Shown here one piece after another: positions 51,244 to 60,545 of a stretch of DNA of 64,000 nt. Positions within the stretch are counted from its first letter, which is position 1; every line of letters starts with the position of its first letter. The notes under the pieces are model-generated. The model saw only the letters and a list, made by a program, of their open reading frames with translations. It was not told where the DNA came from and searched no databases. Source of the stretch: Chryseobacterium indologenes (lineage in GTDB: Bacteria; Bacteroidota; Bacteroidia; Flavobacteriales; Weeksellaceae); contig DJTE01000041.1 in the NCBI GenBank assembly GCA_002439165.1, positions 1 through 64,000 of the forward strand. Reading direction: 5' to 3'. The position numbers were made by a program, and so were the translations under genes.

Positions 51244-51375
51244 TTACAGACAGGCTGCAAAAATAAAGACCCCGACAATCACGGCAATGTGAGTGAGTAA
51301 TATCTCTGAATTATGCCTGTTAGTCGTGGTTTTCCAGGTTTTCCAGTCTGAAATTTTTCTGATTTTATTTTTCAT
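51244..51375 (-). CDS. Tiny single-span membrane peptide (43 residues)
   Basis: Frame 51375 to 51244: a polar start (MKNKIRKISDWKTWKTTTNR) and one helix (LLTHIAVIVGVFIFAAC). It lies between two DUF7674-type genes and resembles the peptide at 51818-51979 in size and topology, which supports it being real. Confidence 0.5.
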   Translation of the reverse strand: MKNKIRKISDWKTWKTTTNRHNSEILLTHIAVIVGVFIFAACL

Positions 51376-51456
51376 AATCTATTGATTGTGAGTTATTTTA
51401 AATTTTGTTTAATTTAAACACTTTGTAATGAAACGGATAAAAAATGTAATAAAACC

Positions 51457-51816
51457 CTATAACCCGTGACTGTAAATCTGTCTGGAATGGCACATCTTCA
51501 GCTCATGTGAAATATGACTAAAGATCACTTTCCGGTATTCTCCGCTGCAAAATGCTGTAAAATTGTCCAGGGAATAGATGAAAATATTTTCCACTGCATT
51601 TTTTAACGGAAGATCTCCTTTCTTATAAATTACACTCATCTTTCGCAGGCTTTTAAACAAAAGATCACTGTCATTCTGTCTGACCATTTTTTTGATGCAT
51701 TCCGTGAACGTACGGATTACACTGTGGGGATTCCGGGGCATAAACCCGGCAAGTCTGTTTTCAAAATCAGGAAGGATTTCTGTGATTTCCTGAACGGCAT
51801 CTGAATAGTTCATCAT
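51457..51816 (-). CDS. DUF7674-type small protein, copy 2
   Basis: 119 residues from ATG 51816 (a TTG at 51834 overlaps the upstream gene). Helical, with PHSVIRTFTECIKKMVRQN and the shared ENIFIYSLDNF motif. Begins one base after the stop of a small membrane-peptide gene, so the two are translationally linked. Confidence 0.72.
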   Translation of the reverse strand: MMNYSDAVQEITEILPDFENRLAGFMPRNPHSVIRTFTECIKKMVRQNDSDLLFKSLRKMSVIYKKGDLPLKNAVENIFIYSLDNFTAFCSGEYRKVIFSHISHELKMCHSRQIYSHGL

Positions 51817-51817
51817 A

Positions 51818-51979
51818 TCAATGATTTTGTTCAATTAATTTAAGGATAGCACCCATGATAAAAACAGTAAAGAAAGCGATGAACAGAAGATGGTACGGCT
51901 TCAGCCATCCCGGAGTTTTTGGTCCCCTGCTTTTCAGTCTTCTGAGTCTGTCAATCCGGTTTAAGGTCTTTAAATCCAT
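51818..51979 (-). CDS. Small membrane peptide (53 residues) coupled to DUF7674 copy 2
   Basis: ATG 51979. Basic N-terminus (NRIDRLRRLKSRGPKTPGW) and one helix (LLFIAFFTVFIMGAILKL). The stop is one base before the next start. A peptide of the same design precedes DUF7674 copy 1, giving two peptide/DUF7674 pairs. Confidence 0.6.
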   Translation of the reverse strand: MDLKTLNRIDRLRRLKSRGPKTPGWLKPYHLLFIAFFTVFIMGAILKLIEQNH

Positions 51980-52178
51980 AGGTTTATATTTTAAAAACCA
52001 TGATGCCAACGCTGTACCTTTGAATAGTTTTTTGATGTAATTGGCTGATGTTTAGTAGTATGTATTGTTTTTGATGAGGTGTTGAATGCGAAAAATCCTG
52101 CCAAAATGATAAGGATATTATCAAAATGGAAGGAACGGAAAAATAAAGCCGGAATTTTTATGTCAGTGCATTAGTCTT

Positions 52179-52208
52179 TTGCATTTCACATCAAACCATC
52201 TATCTTTG
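52179..52208 (+). promoter_or_regulatory. Consensus Bacteroidetes promoter for the nucleoid-associated gene
   Basis: TTG at 52179-52181, 19-base spacer, TATCTTTG at 52201-52208, then the start codon at 52229. A textbook TTG/TAnnTTTG arrangement for this phylum. Confidence 0.85.
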
Positions 52209-52228
52209 CAGTCCAAAATATTCAGGAC

Positions 52229-53242
52229 ATGTTTTCAAAAATAATAGTACACAGAGTAGGAAATAAAATCAACGGAGAATCTTTAACGCTGTCCCAGGAA
52301 GAGCTGAAGCTGGACGAAGGAATGGCAGAACTGCTGGAAAATTACTTTTTAGGATCTTTCAAATCCGAAGAGACCTTCCACTTTTACAGCGATACTTATT
52401 TAGTGAATAACCCGGTTTATAGTGCGGTATCCGAGATCTTTGAAGACAAAGCCAAATTCCTCTGGGAGTCGGAAAATATTGCCAAACATCTTTTTGAAGC
52501 AGCCGAAAACCCAAGAGTACAGAGCGGCGAACTGTTTATCGTTTATTTTGAAGAAGAAAGCGACCGTCCGGATAAAGTGGATAAGATCGGGATCTTTAAA
52601 ACAGAAAAAAGAGAATCCTTCCTGAAAATTAATCCTTTGGAAGAAACTTTCGACATTGAAAAAGACCAGGGAATCGGTTTATCCAAAATAGATAAAGCTG
52701 CCCTGATCTACAATAATCATAAAGACACCGGATATGTGCTTTCTGTGGTAGACAACAACAAGAACGGGGATATGTATTACTGGTTCGAAGACTTCCTGAA
52801 AGTAAAACAGCGCGACGATGAATATTTCCACACCCAGGAAGCCCTGATGGTGTATAAGGACTATATCACAAAACAGCTTCCGCAGGAATTTGAAGTTTCC
52901 AAAGCAGACCAGGCAGATTTCCTTAACAAATCCATCAATTTCTTTAAAGAAAAAGAAGAATTCAAGCTGGATGATTTCGCCAATGAAGTATTAGGCGACG
53001 AGCATGTGATCGAAAGTTTTGTCAATTTCAAGACAGATTACGAACAGGATATGCAGATCAATATTGCAGAAGAATTCCCGATCAGTGAAGCAGCCGTAAA
53101 GAAAACACAGCGACACTTCAAAAGCATTATCAAACTGGACAAAAACTTCCATATCTACATTCACGGCGACCGCCAGAAAATAGAAACCGGAGAAGATGAC
53201 AAAGGAAAATATTACAGACTTTATTTTGATAAAGAAGTATAA
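52229..53242 (+). CDS. Nucleoid-associated protein (NdpA/YejK family)
   Basis: 337 residues. The start IIVHRVGNKINGESLTLSQEELKLDE, the central SGELFIVYFEEES and the C-terminal FKSIIKLDKNFHIYIHGDR are typical of the 37-kDa nucleoid-associated family. It binds chromosomal DNA; the precise role is not established. It has its own consensus promoter and is monocistronic. Confidence 0.93.
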   Translation: MFSKIIVHRVGNKINGESLTLSQEELKLDEGMAELLENYFLGSFKSEETFHFYSDTYLVNNPVYSAVSEIFEDKAKFLWESENIAKHLFEAAENPRVQSGELFIVYFEEESDRPDKVDKIGIFKTEKRESFLKINPLEETFDIEKDQGIGLSKIDKAALIYNNHKDTGYVLSVVDNNKNGDMYYWFEDFLKVKQRDDEYFHTQEALMVYKDYITKQLPQEFEVSKADQADFLNKSINFFKEKEEFKLDDFANEVLGDEHVIESFVNFKTDYEQDMQINIAEEFPISEAAVKKTQRHFKSIIKLDKNFHIYIHGDRQKIETGEDDKGKYYRLYFDKEV

Positions 53243-53676
53243 ATAAAAAGGTTAAAATTCCATTCAATCAGTATAATCGAGAGAAAAAACTCACACAGAT
53301 CTCCACCGTGAGTGGAAATCAGCTGTAATTGCAGAATTTATTCAATAGAGGCGGACTAAAGTCCGCCTTAATAATAAAAAACCATCCGTTGGGCTTTAGC
53401 CAAAGCCTACACAGCCAATCTGTACAACGATAATAAAATTTTTGCATCCGTGGCAAAAATAAAGCTATACAAAATCTCCGGTTTTTATTGGGTACAGAAT
53501 CAAAAATCTGCCCAATCCGCGTAATCTACGAGAGTAAAATACCCTTCCAAATAATTTTTACCTGAGTACTGATATGAAAATTTTTGCGGCCAGTAAAAAA
53601 ATGCTCTGTAATTTCATATCCCGTTTAAAGTCACAGGCTTCATTTTTGTAATTTCGCGATAATACCATACCATCCT
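53243..53676. other. Intergenic region of palindromic repeat fragments
   Basis: No gene. Two clear hairpins: GGCGGACT-AA-AGTCCGCC (53347-53364) followed by T-rich DNA, and GGCTTT-AGCC-AAAGCC nearby. The rest (TTTGCATCCGTGGCAAAAA, AATCCGCGTAATCTACGAG) looks like short intergenic repeats of the kind scattered in Chryseobacterium genomes. TAATTTCG near 53648 could be a weak -7 element for the next gene. Confidence 0.55.
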
Positions 53677-54450
53677 ATGAAAACAACCATAATAGACCTT
53701 TCCAAACCTATTCAGTACAACGCAGGGGATCCCTGGTTCATGAGAGTGAAGATCAGACATAAATCCCACAAAAAATCCCATTGGCTGATCCGCCTGGCTC
53801 TGAATCTTCCGTTCAGGCTCTTCCCTAAAAACTGGACAGGGTGGGCAGATGATACCATAAAAAATATGGGACTTCATTCAACAACGCACATTGATGCACC
53901 GTGGCATTATGGCCCGGAGGTAGAAGGAAAACCGGCCAAAACCATTGATCAGATCCCATTGGACTGGTGTTATGGTGATGGAATTGTGATCGACTGCAGC
54001 CAAAAAGAAGATTTCGTAGCCATTACCGTGGATGATCTTAAAAAAGACCTTGATAAAAACGGGATTACCATTCAGCAGGGTAATATCGTCCTGATCAGGA
54101 CCGACCGCGATAAGCTGATGGGAACTCCGGCATTTGCCGAAAAAGGAACCGGAATGAGCCGTGAAGCCACCGAATGGCTGATTGATCAGGGAGTGAAAGT
54201 AATGGGAATCGATCAGTGGGGATGGGATCTGCCTCTGAAATACATGGCCCAAAAAGCAAAAGAAATGAACGATCCCGAATTTTTCTGGGAAGCCCACCGC
54301 GTAGGCATCGAAAAAGAATACCTTCATATGGAGCAGCTGACTAACCTTAGTGCATTACCTCCTTCCGGATTTAAAGTCTGTGTATTTCCGTTAAAAATTG
54401 TTGGCGGTTCTGCGGCTCCGGCAAGAGTAGTGGCTATGATCAATCCGTAG
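53677..54450 (+). CDS. Cyclase-family metal-dependent hydrolase (kynurenine formamidase-like)
   Basis: 257 residues. The metal-binding motif is GLHSTTHIDAPWHYG (His, His/Asp, His). Family blocks DQIPLDWCYGDGIVIDCS, NIVLIRTDRD and the C-terminal ALPPSGFKVCVFPLKIVGGSAAPARVVAMI are present. Relatives hydrolyse amide or ring bonds (formylkynurenine, isatin). Substrate not predictable. No signal peptide, so cytoplasmic. Confidence 0.9.
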   Translation: MKTTIIDLSKPIQYNAGDPWFMRVKIRHKSHKKSHWLIRLALNLPFRLFPKNWTGWADDTIKNMGLHSTTHIDAPWHYGPEVEGKPAKTIDQIPLDWCYGDGIVIDCSQKEDFVAITVDDLKKDLDKNGITIQQGNIVLIRTDRDKLMGTPAFAEKGTGMSREATEWLIDQGVKVMGIDQWGWDLPLKYMAQKAKEMNDPEFFWEAHRVGIEKEYLHMEQLTNLSALPPSGFKVCVFPLKIVGGSAAPARVVAMINP

Positions 54451-54469
54451 TTAAAAAGATAAAAAAACA

Positions 54470-54510
54470 AAGGGTAAAACTGCGGATTTTAAGCCTGCGG
54501 TTTTACCCTT
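54470..54510. terminator. Bidirectional terminator between cyclase and sdhB
   Basis: A 16-bp stem (AAGGGTAAAACTGCGG with CTGCGGTTTTACCCTT, two G-U pairs) with A/T runs on both sides serves two convergent genes. Confidence 0.85.
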
Positions 54511-54549
54511 TACCCTTAGTTCAAATAAATATTTATCACTGCTTTACAC

Positions 54550-55299
54550 TCATTTTTTTCTGAAAAACAGGGCCCTGCTGTATTCATAATTCATTCTGGC
54601 GATATTCAGGACAGAAATTCCCTGAGGGCATTCCACTTCACAGGCTTCCGTATTGGAGCAGTGTCCGAACAGTTCACTGTCCATCTGGGAGACCATATTC
54701 ATCACACGGGTGCTTCTCTCTTCTCTACCTTGTGGAAGCAGAACCATATGCGTGATCTTGGCTGAGGTGAAAAGAGCAGCACTTCCGTTTTTACAGGTTG
54801 CTACACAGGCACCACATCCAATGCACGCCGCGGAATCAAAAGCTTCCTCAGCTGTCTGGTGTGTGACCGGAATAGCAGTGGCATCCGGCGCCTGTCCGGT
54901 ATTTACAGAAACAAATCCGCCTGAAGAAATAATCCGGTCAAAAGCAGAACGGTCTACTTTCAGATCTTTTTTTACAGGAAAAGCTTCAGCCCGGAAAGGT
55001 TCGATCAGAATGGTTTCCCCGTCTTTGAAAGAACGTAAATGAAGCTGACAGGTTGTTGTATTTTTTAAAGGACCGTGGGCAATTCCGTTGATCATCATAC
55101 CACACTGTCCGCAGATTCCTTCCCGGCAGTCGTGGTCAAATTCAACGGGCTCACTGCCTTCAGTGATGAGCTTTTCATTTAAAGTATCCAGCATTTCCAG
55201 GAAAGACATGTGAGGATTCAATCCTTTGAGGTCGTAGCTTACCAGTTTTCCTTCACTTTGTCTGTCTTTCTGTCTCCATATTTTAAGATGTACATCCAT
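54550..55299 (-). CDS. sdhB: Succinate dehydrogenase / fumarate reductase iron-sulfur subunit
   Basis: 249 residues. The 2Fe-2S ligands are in CREGICGQCGMM; the 4Fe-4S and 3Fe-4S ligands in CIGCGACVATCKNGS and CSNTEACEVECPQGI. It passes electrons from SdhA to the membrane b-type subunit, linking succinate oxidation (or fumarate reduction) to menaquinone. Last gene of the six-gene operon, 13 bases after sdhA. Confidence 0.97.
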   Translation of the reverse strand: MDVHLKIWRQKDRQSEGKLVSYDLKGLNPHMSFLEMLDTLNEKLITEGSEPVEFDHDCREGICGQCGMMINGIAHGPLKNTTTCQLHLRSFKDGETILIEPFRAEAFPVKKDLKVDRSAFDRIISSGGFVSVNTGQAPDATAIPVTHQTAEEAFDSAACIGCGACVATCKNGSAALFTSAKITHMVLLPQGREERSTRVMNMVSQMDSELFGHCSNTEACEVECPQGISVLNIARMNYEYSRALFFRKK

Positions 55300-55312
55300 A
55301 ATTTTTTGTTTT

Positions 55313-57229
55313 TTATTTGTAGCTTCTTACCGTAGGCTGGATCTCTTCAAAAACCAGCGGTTCTTTAATCAGTTCAGGTTCGCTGTTTTCCCCTGTCCAG
55401 GCCCATGCAGAGATAAATTGATACTCAGTGTCATTTCTCAAAGCTTCTCCGTCCGGTGTCTGGAATTCTTCCCGGAAGTGGGCCCCGCAGGATTCGTTGC
55501 GGGTTAAAGCATCATAGCACATCAGTTCCCCGATTTCAAAATAATCAGCGACACGGCCGGCTTTTTCCAGTTCACTGTTCATGGTATCGCCCTGCCCGGA
55601 AACCCTTACATCCCTGTAAAATTCCTGTTTCAGTTTTCTGATTTCTTCAATGGCGTATTTCAGACCTGATTCATTTCGGGCCAGCCCGCAATAGTCGTAT
55701 AGCAGTTTTCCCAATGTTTTATGAAAATAGTCAACTGTTTTGGTTCCGTTGATCTTCATAAAATCCCGGATCTGGTTTTTAACGGACTGCTCGGCGGCTT
55801 CAAATTCCGGTGCGTCAGGAGAAATTTTTCCGGTGTGAATTTCATCAGCCAGATAATTGGCAATTGTATAAGGAGCAATGAAATAGCCGTCCACAGAAGC
55901 CTGTAAAAGTGAATTTGCTCCCAGTCTGTTCGCTCCATGATCCGCAAAATTAGCTTCTCCGAGTGCAAAAAGCCCGGGAATAGTGGTCATCAGCTCATAA
56001 TCCACCCAAAGTCCACCCATAGAAAAGTGTGCGGAAGGAGAGATCATCATCGGTTCCGTATAAGCATCATATCCGGTAATTTTAAGATACATATCGAATA
56101 AATTTCCATACTTCTCCATGATCTTATCTTTTCCCTGTTCTCTTATCGCTTTTGAAAAATCAAGATAAACGGCATTTTTCAAAGGGCCTGTTCCGAAGCC
56201 TGCATCAATCCTTTCTTTGGCGGCGCGTGATGAAATATCTCTTGGTGCCAGATTTCCGAAAGCGGGATACCTGCGTTCCAGATAATAATCTCTTTCCTCT
56301 TCCGGAATATCATTAGGTTTTCTGTTGTCGTCTTTGTTTAAAGGAACCCAGATTCTCCCGTCGTTACGGAGAGATTCGGACATCAGCGTTAATTTGGACT
56401 GATAGTCACCGGATTGCGGCAGGGAAGTGGGATGAACCTGAATCCAGCTTGGAGAAGCCATTAATGCCCCTTTTTTGTGGGCTCTCCAGATCGCAGAACC
56501 GTTGCATCCCATCGCTAAAGTAGAGAGATAATAAATCTTTCCATAGCCTCCTGTTGCCAATATAACAGTATGGGCCGCGTGTCTCTCAATTTCCCCGGTA
56601 TCTAAATTCCGTACAATAATTCCTCTTGCTTTTCCGTCAATAACGACTAAATCAAGCATTTCATGCCTGGAATAGAGCTGAACACTTCCTTTGCCTACCT
56701 GTCTCATCAATGCCTGATAAGCTCCTAGGAGTAATTGCTGCCCGGTTTGTCCTCTCGCATAAAATGTTCTGCTTACCTGCACCCCTCCGAAAGAACGGTT
56801 GTTAAGATAGCCGCCATATTCCCTTCCGAAAGGAACCCCCTGTGCAACGGCCTGGTCGATGAGGTTCAAAGAACATTCCGCCATACGGTAAACATTGGCT
56901 TCACGCGCTCTGAAGTCGCCGCCTTTTAACGTATCAACGAACATTCTGTAAACACTGTCGCCATCATTTTTATAGTTTTTGGCAGCATTTACGCCTCCCT
57001 GTGCCGCTACGGAGTGGGCTCTTCTCGGGCTGTCCTGAAAGCAGAAGGCCTTTACGTTATATCCCATTTCACCAAGAGAAGCCGCCACGGAACTTCCGGC
57101 AAGCCCGGTTCCCACCACAATCACATCCAGTTTCTTACGGTTGGCGGGGTTTACAAGTTTTGCTTTCTTTTTATAATAAGCCCATTTCTGTTCCAGCGGG
57201 CCCTCTGGTATCTTTGAATTTAAAATCAT
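55313..57229 (-). CDS. sdhA: Succinate dehydrogenase / fumarate reductase flavoprotein subunit
   Basis: 638 residues. The FAD-binding start is VIVVGTGLAGSSVAASLGEMG; the covalent FAD His is in RRAHSVAAQGGVNAA. The catalytic region shows MASPSWIQVHPTSLPQSGD, SMGGLWVDYELMTTIPGLFALGEANF and GANRLGANSLLQASVDG. Length fits the Bacteroidetes SdhA/FrdA type paired with a single b558 membrane subunit. Direction in vivo cannot be told from sequence. All key residues are present. Confidence 0.98.
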   Translation of the reverse strand: MILNSKIPEGPLEQKWAYYKKKAKLVNPANRKKLDVIVVGTGLAGSSVAASLGEMGYNVKAFCFQDSPRRAHSVAAQGGVNAAKNYKNDGDSVYRMFVDTLKGGDFRAREANVYRMAECSLNLIDQAVAQGVPFGREYGGYLNNRSFGGVQVSRTFYARGQTGQQLLLGAYQALMRQVGKGSVQLYSRHEMLDLVVIDGKARGIIVRNLDTGEIERHAAHTVILATGGYGKIYYLSTLAMGCNGSAIWRAHKKGALMASPSWIQVHPTSLPQSGDYQSKLTLMSESLRNDGRIWVPLNKDDNRKPNDIPEEERDYYLERRYPAFGNLAPRDISSRAAKERIDAGFGTGPLKNAVYLDFSKAIREQGKDKIMEKYGNLFDMYLKITGYDAYTEPMMISPSAHFSMGGLWVDYELMTTIPGLFALGEANFADHGANRLGANSLLQASVDGYFIAPYTIANYLADEIHTGKISPDAPEFEAAEQSVKNQIRDFMKINGTKTVDYFHKTLGKLLYDYCGLARNESGLKYAIEEIRKLKQEFYRDVRVSGQGDTMNSELEKAGRVADYFEIGELMCYDALTRNESCGAHFREEFQTPDGEALRNDTEYQFISAWAWTGENSEPELIKEPLVFEEIQPTVRSYK

Positions 57230-57241
57230 AATGAGTCTGTT

Positions 57242-57898
57242 TTAATTAGCGGTGAAAAATACGTATACCGGCATCAGGGCAAATCCAAGACAGATGATGA
57301 CCGAGTAAACCGTTCCTGCCGTATGAAACCATCTGACAAACTTAGGATGATACAGCCCGAGTGTCCTTGTGGCACTGTAAATTCCGTGAATAAGGTGGTA
57401 GCAGAGGGCAATCATCGACAGAACGTAGATGATGACATACCACCATTCTTTGAAAACGGTAACCACCAGGAGATAAAGGTCTTTATTTCCGTTGGCATCC
57501 AGCGGGGTATTTCCGAATTTATACACATACCAGAAATTCTGAAAATGAATCACCAGAAAGATCAGAACAAGAGTTCCTAAAATTCCCATATTGCGCGAAT
57601 ACCATTTACTGGCTCTTCCTCGGTTTTCAGAACGGTAATTTCCACCGCATTTCTTATTTTTTAAAGTAATGATCAGCCCATCCACAGCGTGCAGAATGAT
57701 ACTGGCATACAGAACATAGGAAACGATTTTGATCAGAATATTTCCTGACAGAAAATGTGAATAGGCATTGAACTGCAGATGCGCCTGCTCAGCCGGAAGA
57801 AAGAGCTGAAGATTTCCCAGGAAATGAATCAGCAGGAAAAAACACAGGAAAAGTCCTGTAAGACACATCAGCATTTTTCTTAACAATGTTGACAGCAT
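57242..57898 (-). CDS. sdhC: Succinate dehydrogenase cytochrome b558 membrane subunit
   Basis: 218 residues with five membrane helices (LTGLFLCFFLLIHFLGNL, ILIKIVSYVLYASIILHAVDGL, MGILGTLVLIFLVIHFQNFW, IIYVLSMIALCYHLIHGI, and the last near YSVIICLGFALMPVYVF). Several helix-embedded histidines (HFLGN, LHAVDG, HFQNF, YHLIHG) can bind two haems. It is the di-haem menaquinone-reactive anchor; no separate SdhD is needed in this type. 12 bases before sdhA. Confidence 0.95.
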   Translation of the reverse strand: MLSTLLRKMLMCLTGLFLCFFLLIHFLGNLQLFLPAEQAHLQFNAYSHFLSGNILIKIVSYVLYASIILHAVDGLIITLKNKKCGGNYRSENRGRASKWYSRNMGILGTLVLIFLVIHFQNFWYVYKFGNTPLDANGNKDLYLLVVTVFKEWWYVIIYVLSMIALCYHLIHGIYSATRTLGLYHPKFVRWFHTAGTVYSVIICLGFALMPVYVFFTAN

Positions 57899-57914
57899 AT
57901 TTTTGATTTAATGA

Positions 57915-59345
57915 TTAATAATATCCTAAAACTTTCATCCACAGACCACCTACGGCCATGTAAATGATAAGCAGAACGATTCCTATTTCAAGGCCTCTGA
58001 GCCACCATACTTTGAGGTCTACATAACCGCTGCCGAAGAATACCGGAGCCGGACCGTGGCCGTAATGGGTAAGAACCCCATACACGGATCCCATGAAACC
58101 GAGCATCATGGCTAAAAGCATTGGCGGAATTCCCAGAGAGACACCTACCCCTAATAAAGCGGCATACATTGCTGCCACGTGGGCCGTTGCACTGGCAAAA
58201 ATATAATGGCTGAAAAAATACACCACAATGATCACCGGAAAGGCAACCTGCCAGCTTAATCCGCCGATTTTAACCTTGATCAGGTCACTGAACCAGCCGA
58301 TGAAGCCTAACTCATTCAAAGAACTTGCCATCATCACCAGAACGGCGAACCAAACAATGGTATCCCATGCCCCTTTTTCACCTTTTACGTCTTCCCAGGT
58401 CAGTACTGAAGTAAGAAGCAGCAAAGTAAGTCCGATAAATGCGGTTGTGGTAGCATCAATAGAAAGGGATGCGCCAAATATCCAAAGGGCAAGGAGAATG
58501 AAGAAAGCCAGTAGCATCAGCCATTCATTTCTGGAAATCGGGCCCATTTCCTTTAATTTCTGAGCGGCCATTTTGGGAGCATCACCCGTTTTTTTAAGCT
58601 CAGGCGGGTATAATTTGTACAGAACCAGCGGAACGACAAAGAACGCGACCAATCCGGGAAGGAATCCTGCTGCGGCCCATGACATCCAGGTAATATTGAT
58701 GCCGAGATTGGCTGCAAATTTCTGACACATCGGGTTACTGGCTGTTCCGGTAAGAAACATGGAAGAAGCGATGAGGTTCATATAATAGCTGTTCAGCGTT
58801 AAAAAAGAACCCAGTTTTCTGTGGGTTTCCGGCTTTTCCGGAACGGAATCAAAACTGATGGCCATGGATTTCATGATCGGGTAGATAATTCCGCCTCCTC
58901 TTGCGGTATTACTCGGAATGGCAGGAGCGAGACAAACGTCTGCAAGTCCCAGTCCGTATGCCAGTCCCAGTGAACTTTTTCCGAAAATCCGGATGAAGAG
59001 GAAGGCTATTCTGTTGCCCAGCCCGGTTTTGATGAATCCTCTGGCAATAAAGAAGGAGATCCCGATCAGCCAGATCACTTTATCTCCGAATCCGGAAAGT
59101 GCTTTGGTAATCGATTTTCCGGCATCCCCGGGTGCTACGACCTGGGTAAGTGCGGTAAAGGCAATAGCCATCATACACATGGTTCCCATTGGGGCAGCTT
59201 TAAGAATAATCCCCAAAATCGTTGCCGCAAAAATAGCAAACAGATGCCATGCATCCCGGGTGACACCTTCCGGTACAGGAATAAACCATATCACCAGCGC
59301 AACGCCAAACGTTATCGCTACATTTCTGATATTAATTTCTTTCAT
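57915..59345 (-). CDS. DASS-family anion transporter (C4-dicarboxylate/citrate type)
   Basis: 476 residues, about 12 membrane helices. Family traits: VALVIWFIPVPEGVTRDAWHLFAIFAATI at the start, the SNT-type substrate motif LTGTASNPMCQKFA, and SATAHVAAMYAALLGVG near the C-terminus. These SLC13-like carriers move succinate, malate, fumarate or citrate with Na+ or by exchange. Placement 16 bases ahead of sdhC suggests that the imported or exchanged substrate is succinate/fumarate. Substrate inferred from context. Confidence 0.92.
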   Translation of the reverse strand: MKEINIRNVAITFGVALVIWFIPVPEGVTRDAWHLFAIFAATILGIILKAAPMGTMCMMAIAFTALTQVVAPGDAGKSITKALSGFGDKVIWLIGISFFIARGFIKTGLGNRIAFLFIRIFGKSSLGLAYGLGLADVCLAPAIPSNTARGGGIIYPIMKSMAISFDSVPEKPETHRKLGSFLTLNSYYMNLIASSMFLTGTASNPMCQKFAANLGINITWMSWAAAGFLPGLVAFFVVPLVLYKLYPPELKKTGDAPKMAAQKLKEMGPISRNEWLMLLAFFILLALWIFGASLSIDATTTAFIGLTLLLLTSVLTWEDVKGEKGAWDTIVWFAVLVMMASSLNELGFIGWFSDLIKVKIGGLSWQVAFPVIIVVYFFSHYIFASATAHVAAMYAALLGVGVSLGIPPMLLAMMLGFMGSVYGVLTHYGHGPAPVFFGSGYVDLKVWWLRGLEIGIVLLIIYMAVGGLWMKVLGYY

Positions 59346-59363
59346 AATTGAATGTTTAAGTGG

Positions 59364-60521
59364 TTAAAATCTACTCTGTACCTGAACAATGAACAGATTG
59401 TTGTTGTATTGTGAGGTGTTGTCCACCTGATGTTTGTAACGGTCAAACTGTACTCCGAGCTGGATTCTGGCTCCGTAGTTTTTCAGGAATTCCAGCCCGG
59501 CCATCGGAGTGATCGTCTGTCTGGGATTTGAGTTCATCCTGAAATTGGTGTCAAGGTATTCGTACCGGCAGGAAAGCTCAAATGCACTGAGATTTTTGTG
59601 GTTGATCTCATACCTCAGATTCGGAAGAAAATAAGCACCCCGGATGAGGTACTGATCCGGATTGGAGGGTCTGGTTTCAGGATCAAGGGTGTTGTACAGG
59701 ACATGATTGGTAGCCTGTTTGGCCTCAAGCTGCATATCAAGGCTCCATCTGGGATCAAACTGGATCATAGAACTCAGATCAACCCCCAAAGCATATACTT
59801 TCTGGCTGAAGACTTCCCCGATACCGCCGTTCAGTCCGACATTGAAGTTGTATTTTTTTGAAAGCCCGAAAACCAGTCTCGTAGAATATTGCTTGCCGTT
59901 ATCATTATCATTGATCTGGTTTTTTCCGTTTCCGTTCACAACAGATACTGCATATTGGAAGGGAATTTCACCCAGCTTCAGCTGTCCTGTGGCAGAAAGC
60001 CCGATCTGGAAACTCGTCCAGCCCAGTTTTCCGAACTCACTGTATTGATTGGACCAGTCTAAAGATTTGATGATGTCAATAGGATAGGTTTCTTCAATAC
60101 CGAACCAGGGTCTGAACTGTCCCACTGTGAATGCCAACCTGGGACTGAAAGTATACTTCAGATAGGCATTTTCAAGTACTCTGCTTTTGGGATCGTTTTT
60201 AAAATCCGCAAGATTGGCAAGGGCTACAACTTCTGTCCGTTTACTGATCTGGGCACGTACCTGAACCCTCATGTACTTCAGCATAAAATTGTTGCTGGTT
60301 CCCGATCCATCGGCATGATGCAGCCCGTTGACATCGACATCTTTGGCCATTCCTACCAGGTAACGGGCCTGGAAAAGTCCTTTGATCTGCAGCTGCGGGT
60401 ACTTTACATTGTCTTCCTGCGGGGCAGTCTGCAGAGAGTCCGGGATTTGTGCGCCGGCTGATAGTCCGGCCAATAGAGCACAAAACACCAGGCTTCTTTT
60501 TTTGGGTGAAAAAAAGGTCAT
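59364..60521 (-). CDS. Outer-membrane porin (OprP/phosphate-selective type)
   Basis: 385 residues with a signal peptide (VFCALLAGLSAGAQ region). Alternating amphipathic strands fill the rest: QIKGLFQARYLVGMAKDV, RVQVRAQISKRTEVVALANL, PRLAFTVGQFRPWFGIEE. It ends in Phe (NLFIVQVQSRF), as beta-barrels do. In this operon it would let dicarboxylates cross the outer membrane. 18 bases before the DASS gene. Confidence 0.88.
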   Translation of the reverse strand: MTFFSPKKRSLVFCALLAGLSAGAQIPDSLQTAPQEDNVKYPQLQIKGLFQARYLVGMAKDVDVNGLHHADGSGTSNNFMLKYMRVQVRAQISKRTEVVALANLADFKNDPKSRVLENAYLKYTFSPRLAFTVGQFRPWFGIEETYPIDIIKSLDWSNQYSEFGKLGWTSFQIGLSATGQLKLGEIPFQYAVSVVNGNGKNQINDNDNGKQYSTRLVFGLSKKYNFNVGLNGGIGEVFSQKVYALGVDLSSMIQFDPRWSLDMQLEAKQATNHVLYNTLDPETRPSNPDQYLIRGAYFLPNLRYEINHKNLSAFELSCRYEYLDTNFRMNSNPRQTITPMAGLEFLKNYGARIQLGVQFDRYKHQVDNTSQYNNNLFIVQVQSRF

Positions 60522-60545
60522 AGTATTTGTGTTTAAATGAATATA

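Noticed and set aside
55456..57217. Long open frames antisense to sdhA
   Set aside because: They mirror codon usage of the real gene and lack starts, domains or homology-like features.
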